Source of the DNA: Ruoffia tabacinasalis
Lineage (GTDB): Bacteria > Bacillota > Bacilli > Lactobacillales > Aerococcaceae
Assembly (NCBI RefSeq): GCF_005864045.1
Contig: NZ_VBSP01000004.1
Coordinates: 26,583-90,582 of the forward strand
Length of the DNA: 64,000 bases
Direction of reading: 5' to 3'
Made by a program: the position numbers and the translations under genes. Within the stretch, counting starts at the first letter, position 1. The number at the start of each line of letters is the position of its first letter. The notes below the pieces were generated by a model. That model saw only the letters and a list, made by a program, of their open reading frames with translations, was not told the origin of the DNA and searched no databases. This document shows positions 7,942-16,503 of this stretch, piece after piece.

Positions 7942-8826
7942 ATGGAACAAGCAAAAATCATTAAAGAAGAGCGCTCTTTATTTGATCGAATAAAAGGTTA
8001 TGGCTATTTATTACCTGCTATCATAGTTTTAGGTGTGTTCATGTTTTGGCCATTCATTCAGACGCTTTATAGAAGTTTATTCCTAACGAATAATTTAGGG
8101 GAGAATGCAAAGTTTCTTGGTTTAGGTAACTATCAAGAGTTATTAACTAGTAGTAGTTTCTGGAATAGTGTGCTGGTAACGTTAAACTTTGTATTAATTG
8201 TTGTAGGTGTTGGAGTAGTTATTGGGTTCTTAACTGCTCTATTGTGTCAGAAAACATTCCCAGGTATTAAATTTTTCAGTGCAAGTTATGCAATGCCTAT
8301 GGCAATAGCATCTGCAGGAATGGCGATGATTTTTCAAGTGATGCTAAATCCAACCGTAGGTATTGTTAACCGTTTATTTGGTACATTTACTAACTATTTA
8401 GCGAATCCAGACTATGCTCTTCTCGCAGTAGGTATTCTAACTGGTTGGTTAAACAGTGGAATGAATTTTCTTTATTTCAGTTCAGGTTTAGCAAGTATTG
8501 ATGAATCATTATATGAAAGTGGGTCAATTGATGGAGCGAATGGTTTTCAGAAATTTATATTCATCACACTCCCTTCTTTAAAGCCAACGTTATTCTTCGT
8601 TATTGTGACGAATGTCATTAATGCTTTCCAAGGTTTCGGGCAGATTAATATCTTAACAAAAGGTGGTCCAGGACAATCTACGAACGTAATTGTTTACGAT
8701 ATCTACCGAAATGCTTTTATGAATTACCGTTATGGATTTGCTTCAGCGGAGTCTGTTGTATTATTCATTATTGTAATGATACTCACAGTGATTATGTTTA
8801 AATTTAGAAAGGGGGCAAATAGCTAA
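7942..8826 (+). CDS. ugpA: Glycerol-3-phosphate ABC transporter permease UgpA
   Basis: This is one of the two membrane subunits of the Ugp importer (MalF/UgpA type). Its 294 residues contain about six membrane segments, and the cytoplasmic EAA loop that docks the ATPase is visible near residues 190-215 (YESGSIDGANGFQKF then LPSLKPT). The start ATG follows AAGGAG. Its stop overlaps the ugpE start by one base (TAATG), so translation is coupled. Assignment to Ugp, not a maltose or multisugar system, rests on the adjacent UgpB-like protein and phosphodiesterase. Confidence 0.88.
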   Translation: MEQAKIIKEERSLFDRIKGYGYLLPAIIVLGVFMFWPFIQTLYRSLFLTNNLGENAKFLGLGNYQELLTSSSFWNSVLVTLNFVLIVVGVGVVIGFLTALLCQKTFPGIKFFSASYAMPMAIASAGMAMIFQVMLNPTVGIVNRLFGTFTNYLANPDYALLAVGILTGWLNSGMNFLYFSSGLASIDESLYESGSIDGANGFQKFIFITLPSLKPTLFFVIVTNVINAFQGFGQINILTKGGPGQSTNVIVYDIYRNAFMNYRYGFASAESVVLFIIVMILTVIMFKFRKGANS

Positions 8827-9686
8827 TGCAAGCACCAATAAATGCTACTGATAAAAGATATATTCGACGCCGAAAATTAGGGAGATTTGCCCTAGTCGTA
8901 TTAAATGTTATTGCCTGGTTAATTATTATGTTCCCATTAATTTATGCATTTTTGATGGCGATAAAACCATCAGGTGAATTATATGATCCGAATAGTGTGT
9001 TATTCCCTCAAAACCCAACATTAACAAACTTTGTTGATGTATTTGATATTGCACCCATCGGTCGCTATATTATGAACTCGCTAATTGTAGCTGTTTCAAT
9101 TACTTTATTGCAGATAACAACTTCAATCTTAGCAGCCTTTGCTTTTAGATTTTTGAATTTTAAGGGGAAAGGCATTATCTATGGCCTCATCTTATCGACA
9201 ATGATGATTCCTGGAGAAGCCGTTATTATTTCACAATTCTTAATGGTTTCAGGCTGGGGATTAACTGATTCAATCACTGTATTGATAATTCCTTTTATTG
9301 TTTCAGCCTTCAATATATTCTTATGTGTGCAAGCACTAGAAAACTTCCCATATGAGATTTATGAGTCAGCTAAAATAGATGGCTGTAGTGACTTCCGATT
9401 TGCTTTTTCAATGGTCTTACCATTAATTAAACCTACAATTGGTGCTATGGCAGTTCAATCATTCCTAGCGGGATGGAACATGTATATGTGGCCGTTATTA
9501 GTGACGAATGATGATTCGAACCGAACAGTTCAAATTGGTATTAGTATGCTAAATAGTGTGGATTCACAATCATTAGTTCTAATGGTTGCAGGTGTTGTGA
9601 TCTGTATGATTCCAAGTTTAGTGATATTCATTGTAGGTCAACGTAATATGGTTAAAGGCTTGACTTCAGGGGCAGTTAAAGGTTAA
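8826..9686 (+). CDS. ugpE: Glycerol-3-phosphate ABC transporter permease UgpE
   Basis: This is the second membrane subunit (MalG/UgpE type), 286 residues with about six membrane segments. The EAA loop reads YESAKIDGCSDFRF followed by LPLIKPT around residues 180-205. The C-terminal stretch VGQRNMVKGLTSGAVKG is the standard MalG-type ending. It is coupled to ugpA through a TAATG overlap and followed 27 bp later by ugpC. Confidence 0.88.
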   Translation: MQAPINATDKRYIRRRKLGRFALVVLNVIAWLIIMFPLIYAFLMAIKPSGELYDPNSVLFPQNPTLTNFVDVFDIAPIGRYIMNSLIVAVSITLLQITTSILAAFAFRFLNFKGKGIIYGLILSTMMIPGEAVIISQFLMVSGWGLTDSITVLIIPFIVSAFNIFLCVQALENFPYEIYESAKIDGCSDFRFAFSMVLPLIKPTIGAMAVQSFLAGWNMYMWPLLVTNDDSNRTVQIGISMLNSVDSQSLVLMVAGVVICMIPSLVIFIVGQRNMVKGLTSGAVKG

Positions 9687-9713
9687 TTCCAATGTTAAGG
9701 AGAAGGAAATAAT

Positions 9714-10844
9714 ATGGCAAAATTACAATTAAAAAAAGTAGCAAAAGTTTATGAGGATAGCTATAAAGCTGTTAAAAACATTGATTTAGATATTGAAGAT
9801 AAAGAGTTTATTGTATTAGTAGGACCTTCAGGATGTGGAAAATCTACGACGTTACGTATGATTGCAGGACTTGAAGGAATATCAGAAGGTGAAATGTATA
9901 TTGGTGATACATTAGTCAATAATATTCCTCCTAAAGAGCGCGATATCGCGATGGTATTCCAATCCTATGCTTTATATCCCCATATGACCGTACGTGATAA
10001 CATTGCCTTTGCCATGCGTATGGCGGGTGTGAATAAGCAAGAACGATATAAGCGTGTTGATGAAGTCGCAAGAATCTTACAATTATCTGAATTATTGCAT
10101 AAGAAGCCAGGAGCTTTATCAGGGGGTCAACGTCAACGTGTGGCGCTAGGTCGTGCCATGGTTCGTAATCCTAAAGTATTCTTATTAGATGAGCCTTTAT
10201 CTAACTTAGATGCAAAATTACGTGTCACCATGCGTTCTGAGATTGTCAGCTTACACCGTAAGCTACAAACGACTTTTGTCTATGTAACCCATGACCAGAC
10301 TGAAGCAATGACAATGGGAACGCGTATTGCGGTGATTAGTGTTGGGAACGTTGGACAATTCGATACACCTGCTAACCTTTACTATAACCCTGACAATGTC
10401 TTTGTGGCAGAATTCATCGGAAGCCCACAGATGAATATGTTAGAAGGTAGATTAGTCAAAGAAGCTGGTGATGTCTTCTTCACAGCCACAGATAAAAAAA
10501 TCTACCTACCTCAAGAATTGGTTGACCGTATTCATGTTGATATTCAAGGTCAAGAAGTCTTACTAGGTATTCGTCCAGAGAATATTCACTATCAAGCTAC
10601 TGCAGAAGACGAGAATACCGTGACTGTCCTTGCTAAGAATGTAGAACAAATCGGTTCAGATACCTTTGTTTATTTCGACCTAGAATCTGCCAAACGTGAA
10701 TGTGCAGCCAGATTCAACCCACCACGTATGGTTCCAATTGAGACTGAAGTACACATTTCACTTGATTTAACGAGAGCTTTATTGTTTGATAAAGAGAGCC
10801 AACAAACAATTCTTACTGCACGTTCAGTAGAAGGAGTCCTATAA
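9714..10844 (+). CDS. ugpC: Glycerol-3-phosphate ABC transporter ATPase UgpC
   Basis: This is the MalK/UgpC-type ATPase that drives the importer. The 376 residues show Walker A GPSGCGKST (37-45), a Q-loop in VFQSYALYPHM, the signature LSGGQRQRVALGRA, Walker B VFLLDEPLSNLD and the switch His in YVTHDQTEAMT. A C-terminal TOBE-type regulatory region has LGIRPENIHY. Similar MsmK/MalK ATPases serve several sugar permeases, so sharing with other systems is possible. It ends three bases before ugpQ. Confidence 0.9.
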   Translation: MAKLQLKKVAKVYEDSYKAVKNIDLDIEDKEFIVLVGPSGCGKSTTLRMIAGLEGISEGEMYIGDTLVNNIPPKERDIAMVFQSYALYPHMTVRDNIAFAMRMAGVNKQERYKRVDEVARILQLSELLHKKPGALSGGQRQRVALGRAMVRNPKVFLLDEPLSNLDAKLRVTMRSEIVSLHRKLQTTFVYVTHDQTEAMTMGTRIAVISVGNVGQFDTPANLYYNPDNVFVAEFIGSPQMNMLEGRLVKEAGDVFFTATDKKIYLPQELVDRIHVDIQGQEVLLGIRPENIHYQATAEDENTVTVLAKNVEQIGSDTFVYFDLESAKRECAARFNPPRMVPIETEVHISLDLTRALLFDKESQQTILTARSVEGVL

Positions 10845-10847
10845 GAT

Positions 10848-11582
10848 ATGAGTAAAATAATTGCACACCGTGGTTATAGCGGAAGATTCCCTGAGAACAC
10901 TTTGCTCGCATTTACTAAAGCTGTAGAATACGGTGCTCAAGGGATTGAATTAGATATTCAATTAACTAAAGATAAAGAAATTGTAATCTGTCATGATGAA
11001 AAAATTGATCGTACATCGAATGGCCAAGGCTTCATCGCGAATCTGACTTTAGAAGAATTAAAAACGTATGAATTCCGTAATGGGATGGAAGACTTAGAAG
11101 ATGAGAGTACGGATAATATTAAGATACCCACTTTAGTTGAGTTTTTAGACTGGTTCCAGACAACCGATATTATGGTTAATATTGAACTGAAGACATCTTA
11201 CTTTGCTTATGATGAGATGGCAGGCATTACCGTAGACTTAGTGAAAGAACGTGGCTTAGAAGACCGTGTTATCTTCTCTTCTTTCAATCATTTTTCAATT
11301 CAAGCGATTAAAGAAATCGATTCGAACATAGCATGTGGTTTCTTAACAGTAGCTAACATATTGAATCCAGGACAATACTGCAAAAAATATGGGGTGGAAC
11401 ATTATCATCCTATGTTCGTCTCAGCTCTTTTGAACCCTGAGATAGTGAAGGAATGTAAAGACCTTAATGTAGGCATTAATGCCTACACAGCCAATGAAAG
11501 AGAACATATTCAAGCCTTATTAGACTTAGGCATTGAAGGAATTATTACCAATGAAGTCGAATTAGCCATGACGTTAGTTTAA
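10848..11582 (+). CDS. ugpQ: Glycerophosphodiester phosphodiesterase
   Basis: This cytoplasmic enzyme hydrolyses glycerophosphodiesters to sn-glycerol-3-phosphate and an alcohol. The 244-residue product carries the GDPD core: HRGYSGRFPENT (His7, Arg8), GIELDIQLTKD (Glu34, Asp36) and VICHDEKIDRTSNG (His49). There is no signal peptide, so it acts on substrate imported by UgpBAEC. It is the last gene of the operon and is closed by a terminator. A transporter paired with this enzyme supports scavenging of phospholipid headgroups as phosphate and glycerol sources. Confidence 0.93.
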   Translation: MSKIIAHRGYSGRFPENTLLAFTKAVEYGAQGIELDIQLTKDKEIVICHDEKIDRTSNGQGFIANLTLEELKTYEFRNGMEDLEDESTDNIKIPTLVEFLDWFQTTDIMVNIELKTSYFAYDEMAGITVDLVKERGLEDRVIFSSFNHFSIQAIKEIDSNIACGFLTVANILNPGQYCKKYGVEHYHPMFVSALLNPEIVKECKDLNVGINAYTANEREHIQALLDLGIEGIITNEVELAMTLV

Positions 11583-11599
11583 TAGAGTGACTTTCCATA

Positions 11600-11636
11600 T
11601 CCTGATAAACTCCTCAAAGGTTTATCAGGATTTTTT
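11600..11636 (+). terminator. Terminator after ugpQ
   Basis: TCCTGATAAAC (11600-11610) pairs perfectly with GTTTATCAGGA (11620-11630), followed by six T. Confidence 0.92.
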
Positions 11637-11637
11637 G

Positions 11638-11697
11638 TTGACATCTAACTGTATTACTCATATAATACACTTGTGAATTGTATTAAGTGGATAATAC
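11638..11697 (+). promoter_or_regulatory. Promoter with two identical GntR/YtrA operators
   Basis: TTGACA (11638-11643), a 17-bp spacer and TATAAT (11661-11666) make a full consensus promoter. Two copies of GTATTA-N6-TAATAC lie at 11651-11668 and 11680-11697, 29 bp apart. The first covers the -10 box and the second the transcribed start. This is the classic place for repression by the YtrA-type regulator encoded just downstream. Confidence 0.88.
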
Positions 11698-11720
11698 ACT
11701 TTTAGGGAGGAGGCTAGACC

Positions 11721-12101
11721 ATGGAATTTGATAAGCGGTCCCCCATATATGAGCAATTGAAGCATCATTATAAGCAAATCATTGTGGTGGGAGACTATAA
11801 GGCGGGGGATAAGCTCCCTTCGCGTAGAGAGATTGCCCAAGAGTTTAAGATTAACCCTAATACCGTTCAGAGAGCCTTTAAGGAACTTGAAGAGGAGGAG
11901 ATTATTGTGTCAGAGCCAAATGTACCAAGTACTGTAACGATGAATACAGAAGTGATTGAAAAGTTGAAACAAAGCATGTTACATGATGCGATGGTCCAGT
12001 TCTATGATGCGATTCAACCTCTTGGGATTGAAGCCCATGAACTATTAGCCTCTTTAGGGGAATATATTGAGGAAAGGAGTGGTATAGATGATAGAGATTA
12101 A
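11721..12101 (+). CDS. GntR-family transcriptional regulator, YtrA subfamily
   Basis: This small (126 residues) regulator has an N-terminal winged helix-turn-helix (about 10-75), including the GntR signature YKAGDKLPSRREIAQEF and NPNTVQRAFKELE. The C-terminal part is only about 45 residues, the mark of the YtrA subfamily, which has no large effector domain. Such genes head operons for ABC exporters that respond to envelope stress or cell-wall antibiotics. It starts behind GGGAGGAGG and overlaps the ATPase gene by 14 bases. Autorepression through the two palindromes upstream is very likely; the inducer is unknown. Confidence 0.9.
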   Translation: MEFDKRSPIYEQLKHHYKQIIVVGDYKAGDKLPSRREIAQEFKINPNTVQRAFKELEEEEIIVSEPNVPSTVTMNTEVIEKLKQSMLHDAMVQFYDAIQPLGIEAHELLASLGEYIEERSGIDDRD

Positions 12102-12774
12102 AGGAGTAAGTCGGTCTTTCGGTAAGAAAGAGGTATTGAAGGATGTGTCCTTTACTATCAACAAAGGAGAGATTACGTGCTTGATTGGGGAGAATGGGTC
12201 AGGAAAGACTACCTTAATGAATCTCTTAATGAGGTTATTGCCTAATGATTCAGGTGAATTCTTAATCGATGGCCAAGCGATTCGCTTCCAAGACTTCAAC
12301 CGTATCTCCTATATTCCAGATCAGATTATTGTCTTGAAGCATATGACCATTCAACAAGCGCTTGATTTTATGGCAACCTATTACACTTCATTCAATCCTA
12401 AACGGGCGGATGAAATGATTGAATTCTTCCATCTGAACCGCCATGATCAGATTAGTCGCTTATCCAAAGGGAATATTGCCAAGGTCAACTTATTATTAGG
12501 TCTGTCCTTAGATACAGACTACGTTATTATGGATGAACCTTTCTCTGGTATTGATATTCTTACGCGTGAAGAGATTGCTAGTGTCTTTACTTCTAAGATT
12601 ATTGAAGGGCGAGGTGTTCTCATATCAACCCACGAGATTAATGATATTGAGATGTTAATTGACAAAGTCGTTATGTTAAAAGATGGCCATGTGGTGAATG
12701 AATTCTATCCAGAATCAGTCCGTTTTGAAGAAGGGCATAGTATTGTGGATAAGATGCGGGAGGTGTATAGATAA
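12088..12774 (+). CDS. ABC transporter ATPase (YtrB/BcrA type)
   Basis: A single ATPase domain of 228 residues carries Walker A GENGSGKTT (about 33-41), signature LSKGNIAKVNLLLGL (an LSKGN variant typical of this exporter group) and Walker B YVIMDEPFSGID, followed by the switch STHEIND. It sits between the GntR regulator (14-bp overlap) and a permease (TAATG overlap). The context indicates an export or resistance function and not import, since there is no binding protein. The substrate is not predictable. Confidence 0.9.
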   Translation: MIEIKGVSRSFGKKEVLKDVSFTINKGEITCLIGENGSGKTTLMNLLMRLLPNDSGEFLIDGQAIRFQDFNRISYIPDQIIVLKHMTIQQALDFMATYYTSFNPKRADEMIEFFHLNRHDQISRLSKGNIAKVNLLLGLSLDTDYVIMDEPFSGIDILTREEIASVFTSKIIEGRGVLISTHEINDIEMLIDKVVMLKDGHVVNEFYPESVRFEEGHSIVDKMREVYR

Positions 12775-13568
12775 TGAAATTCTTAAACTTATTAACTGAT
12801 GAGTTGAGACGCGCTCGTATATTCTATGGCCTACTCATGATTAGTGTGCTTTTAGTCCAAGCTTTCAATATCGGTAATATGATAATAAGAAACCGTCAGA
12901 CTGTTCGTGAAGGTCATCCTGTAGCACTTTATTTAACAGATTTTTTTGATTCATCTGGTTTATATCCGATGGTTATTGGAGGAGCAGCCTTTGCTTTAAT
13001 CTTATATGCTGTTTTTATCTGGTTACGTGAATGGTATTTTCAAGGAAATTATATGTACCGCTTACTTATCTTACCTGGGAACCGAGCACCGATTGCTTTT
13101 GCTAAAGTAGCAACCATATTACTGCTGATGTCGGGCCTACTCTTGTTACAGTTAGGGATTTTCTATGTAACCCATTGGATTCTTCAGATGGTGTTCCAAG
13201 ATAATTACTTAGGATTAGGGGTTCTTCTTCAGATAGCTCAACAATTTACTATAAGTTATATCTTATTTCCGCTTCATCCTTTGACAGCCCTATTCAACTA
13301 TGGCTTTGGGATTTGTTTCTTATTAGTCTTGATGAATAACTGTATCTTGATCTTTAGTTATAAAGGTCATGGATTACTTAAGACAATAGGTCTGACTTTG
13401 GTCTATGATGTAATCATGTTAGCTTTATTGATAGGATTCTTCCTATCGATTCGCAATCCATTGACTACTACAGAAGTGACAACAATGGTTATCGTATTCC
13501 TAGTCGGCTATCTAATCATCCATAGTGGATGGATGTATTGGCTCATGAATTATTACATTAGTATATAG
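12774..13568 (+). CDS. ABC transporter permease, multi-pass
   Basis: The 264-residue protein has about six hydrophobic segments (near 16-35, 60-80, 108-135, 155-172, 180-197, 204-225 and 233-255). It has no domain I can name with certainty. Position and translational coupling with the ATPase make it the membrane half of the exporter. An extracytoplasmic protein gene follows after a few bases. Confidence 0.75.
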   Translation: MKFLNLLTDELRRARIFYGLLMISVLLVQAFNIGNMIIRNRQTVREGHPVALYLTDFFDSSGLYPMVIGGAAFALILYAVFIWLREWYFQGNYMYRLLILPGNRAPIAFAKVATILLLMSGLLLLQLGIFYVTHWILQMVFQDNYLGLGVLLQIAQQFTISYILFPLHPLTALFNYGFGICFLLVLMNNCILIFSYKGHGLLKTIGLTLVYDVIMLALLIGFFLSIRNPLTTTEVTTMVIVFLVGYLIIHSGWMYWLMNYYISI

Positions 13569-13579
13569 GAGGGTTGAAT

Positions 13580-14779
13580 ATGAAAAGAAATGCCTTAACT
13601 CTATCTTGGATTATTCTTATGGTCCTTGTAGTGATAGTAATATGGGTTAGTCAGACCCAGGTCAATCCAATCCAAGTCCAGTCTCAAGATGAAGATATCA
13701 ATTGGGCGGACTTAGAATTTGTATTGAAGGACAAAGACAAAGAAGTTAGTTATGTTGCTTTCATGGAGCAAGATGGCAAGTTCACTCACCTCATCAATGA
13801 TTACATTTCTTCACAGTCATTAATGCAATCTGTCTATGATGAAGTGTATTCAGCATTTCCATTAACGAATAGACCTAATCTGCGTGAATATGGGGTAGTT
13901 AATCCGAATAGTTCCATTCAATTATGGTATCAAAGTTCCTACCTGAGAGATCAAGATGATGATAGCTTAATCTTCGATTATAAGATCGTGGATAAGGACG
14001 CTTCGGTTTTCACTGAAGGGAGTTATGACTTAGGAGAAGATAAGGATTCTAACTATTCAGTTATTAGCTATGCTGAAGATGATTCCAACTATTATCTATT
14101 GTTGACAATCGATGGTATGGAACGGAATCCTACCCATACGACTCAATTAACTATCAATAAAGAGACCGCTGAGGTAGTGAATGAAGAGAGTATTGAGGAA
14201 GACTTAACGGACTATTATGCGCTATCGAATGCAGGTTATCAATTAGATCAACCTCATTTCCATCTCATACTGAAAAGCCACGTTAATCCAGATTCCTTGT
14301 CAGTTAATCATAGCCAACTCTCTTCTTATAACAATTATGAAGTGGCAGTCATTGATCCCATTACCCTTGAGGTGAATGATATTGTCGTAAGTAATTCTGA
14401 GTCCACGGATGATGAAGAATTTTATGGTGAAACGAACTTGGTCATGGTTAGGGAAAATCATTTGTATTACTTGAAGATTGATACGGCACATACTGAAGAG
14501 GTCGAGGATCCTTCTAGTCTTATGACTATGTATGAATATGATTTTGATGGGGAGGATTTCGAAGAACTTTGGAATAGAGAGTTTTTGGACTTCAAAGGAA
14601 TCGCCTATACTTTACAAAATAGTCAATTGTACATGAGTATGATTGAAGATGAGAAGCAAGTTCGAGTAGAACATGTCGATATCTTAAGTGGAGAGACAGA
14701 TGGGGAGAAGATTTATACCATTAAAGGAAGCTCACAATATCAATTCCTATCTACAAACTTTGTAACTCGTCAATATTAA
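13580..14779 (+). CDS. Membrane-anchored extracytoplasmic protein of unknown function
   Basis: The 399-residue product has one N-terminal membrane segment (about 8-28, LSWIILMVLVVIVIWVS) and a large acidic outside domain rich in Asp, Glu, Ser and Tyr. No Cys lipobox is present. A TTG at 13574 is in frame, but ATG 13580 has the better distance to GGAGGG. It is the last gene of the GntR-ABC operon and ends before a terminator. By position it may be an accessory or sensor protein of the exporter. I do not recognise the family. Confidence 0.7.
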   Translation: MKRNALTLSWIILMVLVVIVIWVSQTQVNPIQVQSQDEDINWADLEFVLKDKDKEVSYVAFMEQDGKFTHLINDYISSQSLMQSVYDEVYSAFPLTNRPNLREYGVVNPNSSIQLWYQSSYLRDQDDDSLIFDYKIVDKDASVFTEGSYDLGEDKDSNYSVISYAEDDSNYYLLLTIDGMERNPTHTTQLTINKETAEVVNEESIEEDLTDYYALSNAGYQLDQPHFHLILKSHVNPDSLSVNHSQLSSYNNYEVAVIDPITLEVNDIVVSNSESTDDEEFYGETNLVMVRENHLYYLKIDTAHTEEVEDPSSLMTMYEYDFDGEDFEELWNREFLDFKGIAYTLQNSQLYMSMIEDEKQVRVEHVDILSGETDGEKIYTIKGSSQYQFLSTNFVTRQY

Positions 14780-14786
14780 GAATTTT

Positions 14787-14817
14787 CTGCAAATGCCTTA
14801 GGTGTTTGCAGTTTTTT
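14787..14817 (+). terminator. Terminator of the GntR-ABC operon
   Basis: CTGCAAA (14787-14793) pairs with TTTGCAG (14805-14811), then TTTTTT. Confidence 0.85.
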
Positions 14818-14878
14818 GTGTTACATCTCAATTATTACAGATTCTTTACAAAAAATTCGAAAATACGACACATATAAG

Positions 14879-14907
14879 TTGCAAGTCAAACGCTTTCATT
14901 ATATAAT
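14879..14907 (+). promoter_or_regulatory. treB promoter with a catabolite-responsive element
   Basis: TTGCAA (14879-14884) and TATAAT (14902-14907) are separated by 17 bp. The spacer holds GTCAAACGCTTTCA (14885-14898), which matches 11 of 14 positions of the CcpA cre consensus, including the central CG and the whole right half. Binding there would block the promoter when glucose is present. Confidence 0.78.
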
Positions 14908-14923
14908 ATAAGGTGTAAACAAG

Positions 14924-14935
14924 TTGTATAGACAA
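14924..14935 (+). promoter_or_regulatory. TreR-like operator
   Basis: TTGTATAGACAA is one base from the palindrome TTGTATATACAA reported for B. subtilis TreR. It lies just after the -10 box, a typical repressor position. The matching repressor is encoded at 23233-23958. Confidence 0.7.
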
Positions 14936-14952
14936 GTAAAAGGAGGATGAAC

Positions 14953-16428
14953 ATGGCAAATTTTGAAAAAGATGCTAAAGCCTTATTGGAGCATATTGGT
15001 GGATCCGATAATATTAATGCTGCAACGCACTGTGCGACACGTATGCGTTTCGCGTTAAAAGATCCAAGTGAAGCGGATATTCAAGCAATTGAAGCTATAC
15101 CATCTGTAAAAGGAAGTTTTACGCAAGCAGGTCAATTTCAAGTCATTATTGGTAATAACGTGTCAGAATTTTATAAAGACTTTGCGGCGATTTCTGGCGT
15201 ATCAGAAGCTTCAAAAGCAGATGTAAAACAAGCATCAGAAACAAACCAATCATGGTGGCAAAGAGCAATGACGTTCTTAGCTGAAATTTTCGCACCGATT
15301 ATTCCAGCTATTATCGTAGGGGGACTTATCTTAGGTTTCCGTAATATTTTAGAAGGTGTTGCGTGGGAACGTTTAGGCGGACAAACAATTGCAGAATCAT
15401 CTGTATTCTGGAATGGAATTAATCATTTCTTATGGTTACCGGGTGAGGCAATATTCCACTTCTTACCGGTAGGTATTACTTGGGCAGTGACACGTAAGAT
15501 GGGTACAACACAGATTCTAGGTATTGTACTAGGACTTACATTAGTATCACCTCAATTACTGAATGCCTATGGAGCAGCAGATGCATTAGCTACAGGTGAA
15601 GTACCACAATGGGACTTTGGTTTTGTTCAATTAGATATGATCGGTTACCAAGCACAAGTTGTACCAGCGATGTTAGCGGGTCTGTCATTAGGTTACTTAG
15701 AAAAATTCTGGCGTCGTGTCGTTCCAGAAATGGTATCAATGATTTTTGTTCCATTTCTATCACTATTACCAGCAGTCATTCTTGCACATACGGTGCTTGG
15801 ACCAATTGGTTGGTGGATTGGTGACGGAATTTCAACAATTGTTCTGGCTGGATTATCAGGACCATTAAAATCATTATTCGGTTTCTTATTCGGAGCACTC
15901 TACTCTCCATTAGTTATTACTGGATTACATCACATGTCAAATGCGATCGATTCACAATTAATCGCAGATACTGGTACAACAGGTCTGTGGCCAATGATTG
16001 CTTTATCTAATATTGCTCAAGGTTCAGCTGTAATGGGTGTATGGTGGTTAACGCGTAAAGACGCAGATGAGTCTCAAATTACGATTCCATCAGCAGTATC
16101 ATCATTCTTAGGTGTTACAGAGCCAGCGATGTTTGGGGTAACATTGAAATATATTTATCCATTTATTGCAGCGATGTTAGGATCAGGAATTGCCGGCTTT
16201 ATTTCAACAACATTTAACGTTCAATCGAATGCGATTGGTGTTGGTGGATTACCTGGTTTCCTAGTTATTCATATTGATTCACAAATGTGGTTCTGGATTG
16301 CGATGGTAGTAGCATTAGTGGTGCCATTTGTTCTAACACTTGTCTTTAATAAAGTTGGTTTCTTAACAGATGCTGGATTAAACTTCGATATCCCATTCTT
16401 TAACAGCAAATCTGAGAAGGAAGCATAA
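14953..16428 (+). CDS. treB: Trehalose-specific PTS transporter, EIIBC component
   Basis: This protein imports trehalose and phosphorylates it to trehalose-6-phosphate. The 491 residues comprise an N-terminal EIIB domain with the phosphoryl-carrying Cys in THCATRMRFAL and an EIIC domain of about ten membrane segments, including GITWAVTRKMGTTQILG and LGVTEPAMFGV. No EIIA domain is attached, so an EIIA from another system (usually the glucose type) must serve it. Of two close ATGs, 14953 is preferred since AGGAGG touches the upstream one. The following treC gene settles the substrate. Confidence 0.93.
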   Translation: MANFEKDAKALLEHIGGSDNINAATHCATRMRFALKDPSEADIQAIEAIPSVKGSFTQAGQFQVIIGNNVSEFYKDFAAISGVSEASKADVKQASETNQSWWQRAMTFLAEIFAPIIPAIIVGGLILGFRNILEGVAWERLGGQTIAESSVFWNGINHFLWLPGEAIFHFLPVGITWAVTRKMGTTQILGIVLGLTLVSPQLLNAYGAADALATGEVPQWDFGFVQLDMIGYQAQVVPAMLAGLSLGYLEKFWRRVVPEMVSMIFVPFLSLLPAVILAHTVLGPIGWWIGDGISTIVLAGLSGPLKSLFGFLFGALYSPLVITGLHHMSNAIDSQLIADTGTTGLWPMIALSNIAQGSAVMGVWWLTRKDADESQITIPSAVSSFLGVTEPAMFGVTLKYIYPFIAAMLGSGIAGFISTTFNVQSNAIGVGGLPGFLVIHIDSQMWFWIAMVVALVVPFVLTLVFNKVGFLTDAGLNFDIPFFNSKSEKEA

Positions 16429-16450
16429 GCAAGTTTATATATACAATAGA

Positions 16451-16486
16451 AGCAGCAAGTTGATCCTAACTTGCTGCTCTTTTATT
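16451..16486 (+). terminator. Intercistronic hairpin between treB and treC
   Basis: AGCAGCAAGTT (16451-16461) pairs perfectly with AACTTGCTGCT (16468-16478), followed by CTTTTATT. The weak T run suggests partial termination or message stabilisation. Confidence 0.75.
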
Positions 16487-16503
16487 ACAGGAGGAATTTA
16501 AGA

